In this document: piece after piece, positions 16,575 to 26,110 of the stretch
Numbering within the stretch: position 1 is the stretch's first letter
Layout: the number at the start of each line of letters is the position of its first letter
Source of the DNA: Anaerosporobacter mobilis DSM 15930
GTDB taxonomy: Bacteria > Bacillota > Clostridia > Lachnospirales > Lachnospiraceae
Assembly (NCBI RefSeq): GCF_900142955.1
Contig: NZ_FRCP01000019.1
Span: 1 to 64,000 of the forward strand
Reading direction: 5' to 3'
Length of the DNA: 64,000 bases
Notes under the pieces: model-generated
What the model saw: only the letters and a program-made list of their open reading frames with translations
Told to the model about the DNA's origin: nothing
The model's database searches: none
Translations under genes and position numbers: made by a program

Positions 16575-17585
16575 CTAAGCTAATTCAGCAAAGTATTTGA
16601 TTGTTCTAACCATTTGGCTAGTATATGAATTTTCGTTATCATACCAAGCTACAACTTGAACTTGAGAAGTTCCGTTGTCAAGGTTTGTTACCATTGTTTG
16701 AGTTGCGTCAAATAATGATCCTTCTTTGATACCAACGATATCTGAAGATACTAATTCTTCTTCAGTATAACCAAATGATTCAGTAGCTGCTGCTTTCATA
16801 GCTGCATTTACTTCATCTTTAGTTACTGTTCCTTCAACAACAGCTACTAAGATAGTAGTTGATCCTGTAGGAGTTGGTACTCTTTGTGCAGATCCGATTA
16901 ATTTTCCGTTAAGGTCAGGAATTACTAAACCGATAGCTTTAGCTGCACCAGTTGAGTTAGGAACGATTGAACAAGCAGCTGCACGAGCTCTTCTTAAATC
17001 TCCTTTTGGATGTGGTCCATCAAGAGTCATTTGATCTCCAGTGTAAGCATGAACTGTAGTCATGATACCACTCTTAATTTTAGCGAAATCGTTAAGCGCT
17101 TTAGCCATAGGAGCTAAACAGTTAGTTGTACATGAAGCTGCAGAGATGATTGTATCTTCTTTAGTTAATGTATCATGGTTTACATTGAAAACAACTGTTG
17201 GAAGGTCATTTCCAGCTGGTGCAGAGATAACAACTTTTTTAGCACCTGCATCGATATGTGCTTGAGATTTTGCTTTTGATACATAGAAACCAGTACATTC
17301 AAGTACTACGTCTACACCGATTTCTCCCCAAGGAAGATCTGCTGCATTTCTTTCAGCATAGATTTTGATTTCTTTTCCATCTACAACGATTGAAGATTCT
17401 TTAGCTTCAACTGTATGTCCATCATATCTACCTTGTGATGAATCATATTTTAATAAGTGAGCTAACATTGTTGGGTTAGTTAAGTCGTTGATTGCAACTA
17501 CTTCATAACCTTCTGCTCCAAACATTTGTCTAAATGCAAGACGTCCGATACGTCCAAAACCATTAATTGCTACTTTTACTGCCAT
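16575..17585 (-). CDS. gap: Glyceraldehyde-3-phosphate dehydrogenase
   Basis: This 336-residue enzyme oxidises glyceraldehyde 3-phosphate with NAD and phosphate. It has the Rossmann start (VKVAINGFGRIGRLAFRQ), catalytic Cys152 in SAASCTTNCLAP, His179 in TTVHAYTGDQ, and the C-terminal WYDNENSYTSQMV. AGGAGG precedes the ATG. It heads the gap-pgk-tpiA unit and has a long leader (about 200 bases). No cggR-type repressor gene is adjacent, unlike in Bacillus. Confidence 0.98.
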   Translation of the reverse strand: MAVKVAINGFGRIGRLAFRQMFGAEGYEVVAINDLTNPTMLAHLLKYDSSQGRYDGHTVEAKESSIVVDGKEIKIYAERNAADLPWGEIGVDVVLECTGFYVSKAKSQAHIDAGAKKVVISAPAGNDLPTVVFNVNHDTLTKEDTIISAASCTTNCLAPMAKALNDFAKIKSGIMTTVHAYTGDQMTLDGPHPKGDLRRARAAACSIVPNSTGAAKAIGLVIPDLNGKLIGSAQRVPTPTGSTTILVAVVEGTVTKDEVNAAMKAAATESFGYTEEELVSSDIVGIKEGSLFDATQTMVTNLDNGTSQVQVVAWYDNENSYTSQMVRTIKYFAELA

Positions 17586-17650
17586 TTTTTATTCCTCCTA
17601 AAAAGTGAATTTTATAATATACTGTCTGAGACAGTTATTAAATCTCGTCA

Positions 17651-17670
17651 ATGAAATTATGTAATTTCAT
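17651..17670 (-). promoter_or_regulatory. Palindrome in the gap leader
   Basis: ATGAAATTATGTAATTTCAT is a 9-bp inverted repeat with a two-base centre, 65-85 bases before the gap start and downstream of the predicted promoter. It could be an operator or an RNA hairpin; no known consensus is matched with confidence. Confidence 0.35.
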
Positions 17671-17796
17671 CGTCTTACTAACAGCCTTGTACAGTGTGGT
17701 AGCTAACAAACGAAATAGATCTATCTTATAGTAACAACATCTAAAATGTATTGTTATTATATTAACAAGCCCATCAGTATGTTTCGCACCACCAAT

Positions 17797-17825
17797 ATTG
17801 TACCTAACTTGTACTAAAATTTCAA
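17797..17825 (-). promoter_or_regulatory. gap promoter
   Basis: TTGAAA (17820-17825), a 17-base spacer and TACAAT (17797-17802) precede gap. The start would be near 17790, giving a leader of about 200 bases that includes the palindrome at 17651-17670. Confidence 0.65.
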
Positions 17826-17901
17826 GAGCTAATTCATTAAAATTATTATAAAAGAATAAAACCTTTGAAAGATTAGGCATTACCATTCTTAAGATATATC
17901 T

Positions 17902-19554
17902 CTATAATTCATCCCTTACATAATTTGCAATATTTAAGGAATGGTCAGAAATCCTTTCTAAATTAACCAAAGCATCCATAAAGATTACTCCAGTTTCTGA
18001 ATCACATTCATTTCTAGATAGACGTTCTATATGACTATCTCTCAATTCTTCTTCTAGGGCATCTACTTGATCCTCTAGCTTAACTACTTTTCTTACATAT
18101 TCTATATTCTCTGTTTCTCTTGCCAATATTGCATTCTCGAAAGATTGTAAAACTACATTACAAATCTCATCTAATTCTTTGTACGCAGCGTCAGAAAACC
18201 ATATGTTATGATCAATCTTTGACACGGCTAATTCAGCTAGATTTTCTGCATGATCTCCTACACGCTCGATATTACTAATTGTATAGAACAAATCATTCAC
18301 AAGAAAATGTTGTTTTTCATTAATAGATAGATTTGTTATCTTAACTAAATACTCCGTAATTTTCTTTTCGTATTTATCAATTAACTTCTCATTTTTAAAA
18401 ACTTCGTTGGCTTTTTCTACGTCATTTTGCAGAAAAGCTTGTATCGCAGTTTCCGTATTCTTTAAAGCTATTTTTCCCAAATTAATAGATTCTTTTACAG
18501 CATTTTCAACGGCAAATGAAGGAGTTTCAAGGATTCGATCATCTAAATGCATCAATGTAATATCCTCTTCATCATTTGTTTCTGGTTTCGAATCATCAAT
18601 GATTAATCCTGATAATTTAACTAATAAGTTTGCAAATGGGAAGAGAACTACCGTATTTGTTATATTAAATATAGTATGGAATATGGATATCTCAACACTG
18701 TTAATCGAAGAATTCGCAAAACTTGGATTAAAGGTAAAAATTACAAACATCAAGACTCCAAAGATTACTGCACCTACGACATTGAACATAAGATGAATAA
18801 CTGCCGCTCTTTTTGCTGTTTTATTAGCACCTGCACTTGATAATAAAGCAGTTACGCACGTCCCAATATTCTGACCTAAAGTAATAAATACTGCTGAATT
18901 CCAACCTACAACGCCATTCATAGCTAACGTTTGCAAAATACCAACAGATGCTGAAGAACTTTGAATTATTGCAGTTATTACGGCACCTGCAAGAATTGCT
19001 AGGATTGGATTCTTACCTAATACAGCAAAGGCATTTGAGAAAATCGGAGAATCGCTATATGGTTTAATTGCATTTGACATAAAGTCAAGTCCAATAAATA
19101 ACACACCAAAACCAATTAAAATTTCTCCAACATCTTTTCTCTTCTCTTTTTTAGAGAACATAATAACAAATGCACCAATACCGATCAATAATGGAGCAAA
19201 GAACGAAGGTTTAAATATTGCTCCCCATTCATTCATTGATACCAACCAGCCTGTTATTGTCGTACCAACATTGGCACCCATAATAACACCTACTGCTTGT
19301 GTTAAATTCACAATACCTGCATTAACAAAACCTACAACCATTACAGTTGTTGCTGAACTACTCTGTATAATTGCTGTAACTAAGGCACCTACTAATACAG
19401 CCAGCAAACGATTCCTAGTAAGAATCCCCATCAATTGTTTCATCTTACCACCTGCAGATTTTTGCAAACCATCTGCCATTACATTCATACCATAGAGGAA
19501 CATCCCAAGACCACCAACAAAGGTGAAGATAGTTCCTAAAACTTCTACAGTCAT
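17902..19554 (-). CDS. Na/Pi cotransporter family protein with PhoU-like domain
   Basis: This 550-residue membrane protein is of the NptA/PNaS type, taking up phosphate with sodium. Residues 1-320 contain two repeated transport units, each with a QSSS motif (AIIQSSSATTVMVVGF and AIIQSSSASVGILQTL) and several membrane helices. Residues about 345-545 form a cytosolic PhoU-like helical bundle (ERVGDHAENLAELAV, LERISDHSLNIANYV). AGGAGG precedes the ATG. It is monocistronic. Direct repeats resembling a Pho box lie about 160 bases upstream, which fits its function. Confidence 0.93.
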   Translation of the reverse strand: MTVEVLGTIFTFVGGLGMFLYGMNVMADGLQKSAGGKMKQLMGILTRNRLLAVLVGALVTAIIQSSSATTVMVVGFVNAGIVNLTQAVGVIMGANVGTTITGWLVSMNEWGAIFKPSFFAPLLIGIGAFVIMFSKKEKRKDVGEILIGFGVLFIGLDFMSNAIKPYSDSPIFSNAFAVLGKNPILAILAGAVITAIIQSSSASVGILQTLAMNGVVGWNSAVFITLGQNIGTCVTALLSSAGANKTAKRAAVIHLMFNVVGAVIFGVLMFVIFTFNPSFANSSINSVEISIFHTIFNITNTVVLFPFANLLVKLSGLIIDDSKPETNDEEDITLMHLDDRILETPSFAVENAVKESINLGKIALKNTETAIQAFLQNDVEKANEVFKNEKLIDKYEKKITEYLVKITNLSINEKQHFLVNDLFYTISNIERVGDHAENLAELAVSKIDHNIWFSDAAYKELDEICNVVLQSFENAILARETENIEYVRKVVKLEDQVDALEEELRDSHIERLSRNECDSETGVIFMDALVNLERISDHSLNIANYVRDEL

Positions 19555-19710
19555 TATATTTCCTCCTACTTAAGTATTTAACTTATCTTCAGTAATAATA
19601 CTCAGATATCACGATAGAATCAATTCGTATAATAGATAAATTTGTAGGTATATACCATTTAATTTTCTACAAGTTTCGCTGCATGTTATCATTGACTAAC
19701 ATTATTTTTC

Positions 19711-19727
19711 TTAACACTTTCTTAACA
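19711..19727 (+). promoter_or_regulatory. Pho-box-like direct repeat upstream of the Na/Pi transporter
   Basis: TTAACA occurs twice with exactly 11-base period (19711-19716 and 19722-19727), the form of Bacillus PhoP half sites (TTAACA, five bases, TTAACA). It reads on the strand opposite the transporter gene. Only two good half sites are visible and the core promoter is unclear, so this is a candidate. Confidence 0.45.
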
Positions 19728-19777
19728 CAAAGGGCTTATTTAGCATTAAATCCTAACATTTCTTTATAAAAAATTAA

Positions 19778-19838
19778 TAAAAAAACTCCAAACTTTACAC
19801 ACTAATAAAATTAGTGTTACAAAATTTAGAGTTTTTAT
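19778..19838 (-). terminator. Terminator-like stem after glgA
   Basis: AAAAACTC and GAGTTTTT flank an AT-rich imperfect stem that includes ACACTAAT/ATTAGTGT. It has T-runs on both strands and could stop transcription from glgA. Confidence 0.6.
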
Positions 19839-19903
19839 ACTTTTATAATTATTGACTATTACTTCATTCTATTGCTACCATGTTTAATATATATCAATCA
19901 ATC

Positions 19904-21340
19904 TTACAATCTATCGTATAGTTCTTCATATCTCTTAGCAGAGTTATCCCAAGAAAAATCCGCAGCCATACCACGATCTATTATCTTGTTCCATTCTCTC
20001 TTCTTATTATAGAATATATGTTTTGCATAACGTAGAGTCGAAAGCATTTCATGGGCATTGTAATTACTAAATGAAAAACCTGTCCCTATACTCTCAAACT
20101 CATTATAAGGTTCAACTGTGTCTCTTAAACCTCCTGTTTCTCTTACAATCGGAACTGTTCCATAACGCAAGCTCATAAGTTGACTTAAACCACAAGGCTC
20201 AAATAAAGAAGGCATCAAGAAAGCATCACAAGCAGCATAAATCTTATGTGCTCGATCGTTTGAATAAAAGATATTAGCAGATACCCTATTATTATACTTC
20301 CAAGCATAATGTCTAAACAAATTCTCGTATTTTTCTTCCCCAGTTCCTAATACGACAAGTTGCGTATCTTCATTACATATCTCTTCAATTACATACTCAA
20401 TTAAATCTAAACCTTTTTGGTCAGTTAAACGTGATACAATACCAATCATGAATTTCTTTTCATCCTGTTCAAGACCCAATTCTTCTTGTAACCCTCGTTT
20501 ATTCTTGACCTTTTCTTTTCTAAAATTCTTACTATTATAGGTCTTGAATATATATGGATCAGTTTCTGGATTATACTCATTATAATCGATGCCATTCACA
20601 ATACCCTCTAATTCATTGGATCTGGCTCTCATCAAACCATCAAGGCCTTCCCCGTAGAACGGCATCTTAATTTCTTGTGCATATGAACTACTAACTGTTG
20701 TAACATAATCCGCATATACTATGCCGCCTTTTAAATAGTTCGCATCCCCATATGCTTCTAGTTTATCAGGCGCAAAATAATAAGAGGATAATCCTGATAT
20801 ATCTTTAACTGTCTTCATATCCCAAACACCTTGGAATTTCAAATTATGTATAGTCATTATAGATTTAATTCCCTGGAAGAATGAATTCTGCGAAAACGTA
20901 TCTTTCAGATATACCGGTAACAATCCAGTCTGCCAATCATGACAATGAATGATATCCGGACGAAAATCAATAAGTGGCAGTGCAGACAATGCTGCCTTTG
21001 AGAAAAACGCAAATTTCTCTATATCTTCATAAATATTACCATAAGGTGTAGAACCAACAAAATAGAATTCATTATCTATAAAATAGAAAGTTACCCCGTC
21101 TAATTCCATCTCTAACACTCCCACATACTGGGAACGCCAAGCAAGATTTAAATAAAAATGCGTTTTATATTTCATCTGTTGCTTGTATGTATCAGGAATT
21201 GCACAATACTTAGGAACCATTACTCTCACATCAAATTCTTCTTTATTAAAGTACTTTGGTAATGATCCAACTACGTCCGCAAGACCACCAGTCTTAATAA
21301 ACGGAACACATTCTGATGCTACAAATAATATTCTTTTCAT
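19904..21340 (-). CDS. glgA: Glycogen synthase (ADP-glucose type)
   Basis: This 478-residue GT5-family enzyme extends alpha-1,4-glucan from ADP-glucose. The N-terminal substrate loop is KTGGLADVVGSLP (Lys16 region). The C-terminal half has GIVSRLTDQKGLDL, then FLMPSLFEPCGLSQLMSLRYGT and the RETGGLRDTV segment. Length is standard. GAGGAAT precedes the ATG. No other glg genes are in the window. It sits alone between spo0A and the Na/Pi transporter. In spore-formers it may supply granulose, but that is inference. Confidence 0.96.
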   Translation of the reverse strand: MKRILFVASECVPFIKTGGLADVVGSLPKYFNKEEFDVRVMVPKYCAIPDTYKQQMKYKTHFYLNLAWRSQYVGVLEMELDGVTFYFIDNEFYFVGSTPYGNIYEDIEKFAFFSKAALSALPLIDFRPDIIHCHDWQTGLLPVYLKDTFSQNSFFQGIKSIMTIHNLKFQGVWDMKTVKDISGLSSYYFAPDKLEAYGDANYLKGGIVYADYVTTVSSSYAQEIKMPFYGEGLDGLMRARSNELEGIVNGIDYNEYNPETDPYIFKTYNSKNFRKEKVKNKRGLQEELGLEQDEKKFMIGIVSRLTDQKGLDLIEYVIEEICNEDTQLVVLGTGEEKYENLFRHYAWKYNNRVSANIFYSNDRAHKIYAACDAFLMPSLFEPCGLSQLMSLRYGTVPIVRETGGLRDTVEPYNEFESIGTGFSFSNYNAHEMLSTLRYAKHIFYNKKREWNKIIDRGMAADFSWDNSAKRYEELYDRL

Positions 21341-21575
21341 ACTAATTCCTCCTGCTAATTCTATTATGTCAACCTATCCGTAACTTTCAAATTCTATCCT
21401 CCCAATTACATATGATAGCTTTAAAAGTCGCTATATATAATCATGTCAAATCACCTTAACAAGTTATAATAAACTATTATACAATATTTGGCTGATCTTT
21501 AAAAGAAAATATTAGTAATAATTGAATAATAAATGTTATAAATCTGACATTTTATAGGCTTCCATAGTTAAGCTG

Positions 21576-22370
21576 TTAAACTCTAAATTTGTATTCCAAA
21601 CGAATTTTATCTGCAATTAGAGCAACAAATTCCGAATTAGTAGGTTTGCCTTTTCCATTACTTACCGTATAACCAAATAAATCATCTATCGTATCCATCT
21701 TGCCTCTGCTCCATGCCACTTCAATTGCATGACGAATTGCTCTTTCAACACGGCTTGGTGTTGTTTTATGTTGTTTTGCAATGGAAGGATACAAAAGCTT
21801 TGTGATTGAATTCAACATTTCACTATCATTAACCGACATCATAATTGCATCTCTAAGATATTGATACCCTTTAATATGAGCAGGAACTCCTATCTCATGA
21901 ATGATGTTTGTAACATCAGTCTCAAGATTTCTCTCCATGTAATTTGATTTGTTTTCAAAGGTACTTACTCTGTGATTATCAACAAGTCTCGACTCACCTT
22001 TAATCTGTTTGATTCTTGATAATATAATATTATTATCAAATGGTTTCATAATATAATAGCTAGCTCCCAAATCAAATGCATTCTCTGTAACTCCTTCTTG
22101 TCCAATAGCTGTAACCACGATAAATGCTGGTGTTTTCTTAAATTCCGAATTATGCTTAACCTTTTCAAGAACTCCCAATCCATCAAGTTTTGGCATAATT
22201 AAATCAAGTAAAACAACATCAGGATTCTTTTCTTTTATAATAGTTAAAGCATCAATCCCATTATCCGCTTTCCCTACTACTTCCACATCATCATCCTCTT
22301 TTAAAATAGTCTCAAGAAGATTCACAATTCTTTCATTGTCGTCAACAATAGCTACCGTAATCTTTCCCAT
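21576..22370 (-). CDS. spo0A: Sporulation transcription factor Spo0A
   Basis: This 264-residue response regulator is the master switch for sporulation. The receiver domain (1-125) has acidic residues Asp10/Asp11, phosphorylation site Asp56 (VVLLDLIMPKLDG) and Lys109 (IMKPFD). After a linker, the DNA-binding domain (about 150-264) shows the Spo0A recognition region (TPSRVERAIRHAIEVAW). The ATG at 22370 follows GGGAGG; an earlier in-frame start would include that site. It lies downstream of spoIVB, as in Bacillus, with a promoter of its own and a candidate pair of 0A boxes further upstream. Confidence 0.98.
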   Translation of the reverse strand: MGKITVAIVDDNERIVNLLETILKEDDDVEVVGKADNGIDALTIIKEKNPDVVLLDLIMPKLDGLGVLEKVKHNSEFKKTPAFIVVTAIGQEGVTENAFDLGASYYIMKPFDNNIILSRIKQIKGESRLVDNHRVSTFENKSNYMERNLETDVTNIIHEIGVPAHIKGYQYLRDAIMMSVNDSEMLNSITKLLYPSIAKQHKTTPSRVERAIRHAIEVAWSRGKMDTIDDLFGYTVSNGKGKPTNSEFVALIADKIRLEYKFRV

Positions 22371-22467
22371 AAAAGTCCTCCCAATTTCTAATTGATTCCT
22401 CACAAAGGTTATTATTAAAGCTAAATAAACAACCTCTACTATACCATAAAAAGTAGTTACAATAGGT

Positions 22468-22497
22468 AGTATATCTCATTTTCTCTTACTTAGTCAA
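22468..22497 (-). promoter_or_regulatory. spo0A promoter (sigma-A type)
   Basis: TTGACT (22492-22497), an 18-base spacer and TATACT (22468-22473) lie about 100 bases before the spo0A start. Confidence 0.55.
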
Positions 22498-22660
22498 CAT
22501 ATATTTCCACTGATTGTAATATTTTGTTACATTATCAATATTTTAGTAATATCAATAAGAATTATAGTATTTTTACAAGTATTGTTAGAAATCAATTGCA
22601 ATCATTATTTTTAACCACATCAAAATTATATCCATTATTTTACATTATTTCAAACATTTC

Positions 22661-22680
22661 TTATCGACAACAATCGACCC
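22661..22680 (-). promoter_or_regulatory. Possible tandem 0A boxes upstream of spo0A
   Basis: On the minus strand GGGTCGATTGTTGTCGATAA contains TGTCGAT (6 of 7 matches to the 0A box TGTCGAA) and a weaker GGTCGAT copy. It lies about 300 bases before spo0A. Autoregulation is plausible but unproven. Confidence 0.35.
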
Positions 22681-22723
22681 AATTGTTTTTCAACATATTT
22701 ATTTACATCAAGTATTCTAACAA

Positions 22724-22760
22724 AAGCAAAGATGCAAATAATAGATATCTGCATCTTTGT
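22724..22760 (-). terminator. Terminator downstream of spoIVB
   Basis: AAAGATGCA and TGCATCTTT form a 9-bp stem, followed on the minus strand by GCTTTTG. It lies about 165 bases past the spoIVB stop. The rest of the 550-base spoIVB-spo0A gap holds the 0A-like boxes and the spo0A promoter, with no gene that I can see. Confidence 0.6.
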
Positions 22761-22921
22761 TAATTGAAACACTATACATCTATAAAAAAGTGAGATAATA
22801 GTCGATTATTGATTTACTTTTTTTTCCTTTTATTGGTGATGGTTTTTATTTAATTCTCATAATTTTTATTAAGGACAAATTCTTTCAAAAAAGAAATCCG
22901 TCTTTATTACTATTCTTATAA

Positions 22922-24208
22922 CTATTTAGTATTGATTATCATATTTTCAATAAAGGTGCCGTAACCTTTTGTTGAATCTTGAATAAATACATGTGTAACT
23001 GCCCCTATTAATTTATTATCTTGTATTATAGGGCTTCCGCTCATCCCTTGTATAATGCCATTCGTTACTTTTAATAATCTCTCATCAGTAATTTGAATAA
23101 CCATACCTTTATTCTCAGCGGATGGATTTAGATTGATTTTTTCTATCTCTATCTCGTAATCTCTTAATTCTTTCTCTACCATGCAACGGATATAAGCTTT
23201 ACCTAATTTAATATCTTGTTTTAATCCGATTTCCATCACATCATCTTGTTTTATCTTATTGCTATTTTCCTTTAGAGTTCCATATATACCTTGTGTTGTA
23301 TTTGAGTTTATTGTTCCTATCTTATTTTTTTCACTTTGATTAATAACACCAAGAATTTCTCCTGGTTCTCCTGATTTACCTTTGACGATATCTATGATTT
23401 GTGTTGTGTATACGGATCCTTGATTGATTTCTAAAACTGTTCCAGTATCCATATCAGTAATAGGATGTCCAAGTGCTCCGAATTTTTTATCCGTAGTTGT
23501 AAACGTTAATGTTCCAATACCTTGTGTGTCTTCACGAATCCAAACACCTATCTTATAATCTCCATCAGCACTCTTAACTGGTGTAACTTTAAGTTTTATT
23601 ATTTCTTTATTTCTTCGAACCGAAAATTCCATACTTTCGCCATTTGACTTATTAATATAATTCATTACATCGTCAATCGTAGCTACAGTCACATCATCAA
23701 TAGCAACAATATAATCACCACTTTTAAGTATATTTAATGCAGGTTCATAATTCATTCCATCACTACCTGTAACATCGCCAGTGCCTAGTACAAGAACACC
23801 ATCCGTCTTAACATAGATTCCTATCGGCATACCCGATGGAATAACCTCAACACTCTCAATAACATCTATGTTAATCTTTTTTAATGTAAATTTACCAAAT
23901 AACTTTAAATCTACCGAATATGCACCTACTTTAGAAGACTGAATAGAAAACGGTTTGTTCAAATTGATATGAATCTTATTATTCAAATTCTGTTTATTAT
24001 CAACATTGAATACATCAACTTGTTCCGTTTCTATATCACCTTCAACAGGGAGATCAAAGTCAAATGTTTCTTCCGTCCCCACAAGTACACGTATGTTACT
24101 AGGTATATTTGATGCCATTTTTTTTATTCCCATGTCTAAAATAACCATCAAATCTAAAAAAACTAGTATTATCAATAGACTCCTGTAAATCTGTTTTCTA
24201 CTAGACAT
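22922..24208 (-). CDS. spoIVB: SpoIVB peptidase (S55 family)
   Basis: This 428-residue forespore serine protease is secreted into the intermembrane space to trigger pro-sigma-K processing. It has an N-terminal membrane anchor (about 8-30), a PDZ domain (about 110-210, GDYIVAIDDVTV) and the S55 peptidase domain with His in GALGHPITDMDTG and the nucleophile in IIQGMSGSPIIQ. The ATG at 24208 is preferred because GAGGTG precedes it by about 8 bases. It lies between recN and spo0A, the classical order. Confidence 0.97.
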   Translation of the reverse strand: MSSRKQIYRSLLIILVFLDLMVILDMGIKKMASNIPSNIRVLVGTEETFDFDLPVEGDIETEQVDVFNVDNKQNLNNKIHINLNKPFSIQSSKVGAYSVDLKLFGKFTLKKINIDVIESVEVIPSGMPIGIYVKTDGVLVLGTGDVTGSDGMNYEPALNILKSGDYIVAIDDVTVATIDDVMNYINKSNGESMEFSVRRNKEIIKLKVTPVKSADGDYKIGVWIREDTQGIGTLTFTTTDKKFGALGHPITDMDTGTVLEINQGSVYTTQIIDIVKGKSGEPGEILGVINQSEKNKIGTINSNTTQGIYGTLKENSNKIKQDDVMEIGLKQDIKLGKAYIRCMVEKELRDYEIEIEKINLNPSAENKGMVIQITDERLLKVTNGIIQGMSGSPIIQDNKLIGAVTHVFIQDSTKGYGTFIENMIINTK

Positions 24209-24290
24209 GAAATCACACCTCACACTCCTGTTGTCATTTTTTACTTATAACCTTTGTTTGATTAGTATATGTGATTTCTTAATAAAAACC

Positions 24291-25973
24291 CTAGTATTTT
24301 TTTGTGTTACTTGCCAATTCTTTCATTTCTCTTGCATTCTGAATTACTGTTTCTGTTAGTTCTGCTCCACTTAACATTCTAGCAAGTTCTTGGATAGATT
24401 CGGACTCGTCTAAGTGACGAATCTTAGTAGTTGTACTGTTTTCACTTGCTTTCTTTTCAATAATGTAATGTTCATCTGCCATAGCAGCAATTTGAGGCAA
24501 GTGCGTAATGCAAAGGACTTGATGATTTTGAGAAATTACAGCTAATTTTTCTGATACTTTTTGTGCGGTTCTTCCACTAACACCAACATCAATTTCATCA
24601 AAAATTAATGTTTCAATAGAATCATTATTAGCTAAAATTGATTTAATTGCTAACATAATTCTAGATAATTCACCGCCAGAAGCAATCTTACCAAGTGGCT
24701 TCATATCTTCTCCAGGATTAGTGGAAATCAAAAACTCAGCATCGTCTATTCCATTATAAGTAAAATCAGAAAATGTTGCAAAATTCATATCAAACCGCAC
24801 ATCAAGGAAATTCAGATCAATAAGTGCTTCCTTAATATCTAATGATAATTTACTTGCATTTCGTTTTCTTATTTCTGATAATCTATAAGATAAATCTTCT
24901 AAATTAGTTCGTTCAATTTCCACTTTCTTTCTTAGTTGATTAATATAATTATCATAATCCAAATATTTTTCTAAACGAGTTTTACTTTCTTCACAATACC
25001 TTAATATATCTGATATAGTATTCCCATATTTTGATTTTAAATTATGAATTAAATCAAGTCTTTCCCCAGTTATATTCAATTCTTCACGATCAACATTTAT
25101 CTGCTCAAGATAATCTTTAATATTCCTATTAAAATCATGTATCATATCCTCAAGGTCTGACATGAAATTTGTAAATTGGGTAACTTCTTTATCATAGCTT
25201 TCCATTTTTGATAATATCTTTGATGCTTGCCCAATTGATTCAGAAACTGAACCCGAATCCTCATTCCCAGTAAGCTGATATACACTTGATAAACCTTCAA
25301 CTATAGAATTCGCATTCGATAATTTCTTAAATTGTGCGGTTAGTTCTTCATCTTCTCCTTCCTTTAATCTGGCGGATTCGATTTCATTAATTTCATATTC
25401 TAAAAAAGAGATTTCTCTTATTCTCTTGTCTTCATCTACAGATGCGTCATTCAACTCATTCAATGCATTACGATAAATCTGAAATGAGTGTGCAACCTTC
25501 TCTTTTAAATCTTTAATTTCTTCTTTCGCATATCGGTCGAGTATATTAAGATGTGTTCTCTTATGTATTAAGGATTGATGTTCATGTTGGCCATGAATAT
25601 CAATTAATAATGCTGCTATATCCTTTAATAATGAAGTTGGAACAATCTCGCCATTCACTTTACTAACACTTCTACCATTCATTATTTTCCGTGATATAAT
25701 AACTTGATTATCCTGCAATGGTACATCAAGTTCTTTTAATGCTTCTATGCAATTAATGTCTTCAACTTGAAAAACCAATTCTACCAAAGCGTAATCAGCA
25801 CCTTTTCTTATAATATCTTTTGGTACCTTAGCTCCTAGTGCAATGTTAATTGATCCTATTATAATGGATTTTCCGGCTCCTGTTTCTCCTGATAGAATAT
25901 TCAGATTATCCGAAAAATAAACTTCTACCTCATCAATAATAGCTAAATTCTTTACATGAAGATTTAATAACAC
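24291..25973 (-). CDS. recN: DNA repair protein RecN
   Basis: This 560-residue SMC-like ATPase acts early in double-strand break repair. It has an N-terminal Walker A (SGETGAGKSIIIGS, about 29-42), a long central coiled coil (about 150-370), and C-terminal signature and Walker B motifs (ASGGELSRIMLAIKS, TLIFDEIDVGVSGRTA). Length is standard. AGAGGAGGAG precedes the start. A LexA-type box sits over its promoter, so SOS control is likely. spoIVB follows it by about 80 bases. Confidence 0.97.
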   Translation of the reverse strand: MLLNLHVKNLAIIDEVEVYFSDNLNILSGETGAGKSIIIGSINIALGAKVPKDIIRKGADYALVELVFQVEDINCIEALKELDVPLQDNQVIISRKIMNGRSVSKVNGEIVPTSLLKDIAALLIDIHGQHEHQSLIHKRTHLNILDRYAKEEIKDLKEKVAHSFQIYRNALNELNDASVDEDKRIREISFLEYEINEIESARLKEGEDEELTAQFKKLSNANSIVEGLSSVYQLTGNEDSGSVSESIGQASKILSKMESYDKEVTQFTNFMSDLEDMIHDFNRNIKDYLEQINVDREELNITGERLDLIHNLKSKYGNTISDILRYCEESKTRLEKYLDYDNYINQLRKKVEIERTNLEDLSYRLSEIRKRNASKLSLDIKEALIDLNFLDVRFDMNFATFSDFTYNGIDDAEFLISTNPGEDMKPLGKIASGGELSRIMLAIKSILANNDSIETLIFDEIDVGVSGRTAQKVSEKLAVISQNHQVLCITHLPQIAAMADEHYIIEKKASENSTTTKIRHLDESESIQELARMLSGAELTETVIQNAREMKELASNTKKY

Positions 25974-26045
25974 TATGGCTCCTCCTCTCTACTTTCGTTC
26001 CTTTATTTTTTATTATTTTAATCTTATATTTCGCTTTACCAGACC

Positions 26046-26057
26046 AAACATTTGTTC
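26046..26057 (-). promoter_or_regulatory. LexA (SOS) box at recN
   Basis: GAACAAATGTTT on the minus strand fits the Gram-positive LexA/DinR consensus GAAC-N4-GTTY. It lies just downstream of the -10 element, over the expected transcription start, the usual place for repression. Confidence 0.65.
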
Positions 26058-26064
26058 TTTTTTC

Positions 26065-26093
26065 ATTTTAGCATATGCTTTCTACAAATGCAA
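26065..26093 (-). promoter_or_regulatory. recN promoter
   Basis: TTGCAT (26088-26093), a 17-base spacer and TAAAAT (26065-26070) precede recN, with a start expected near 26058, at the edge of the LexA-type box. Confidence 0.65.
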
Positions 26094-26110
26094 GTTAGAT
26101 TTTAAAACTC

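Noticed and set aside
17638..17886. 82-codon open frame on the minus strand upstream of gap
   Set aside because: It spans the gap promoter and leader, has no ribosome site or recognisable protein pattern, and is best explained as chance in the leader.
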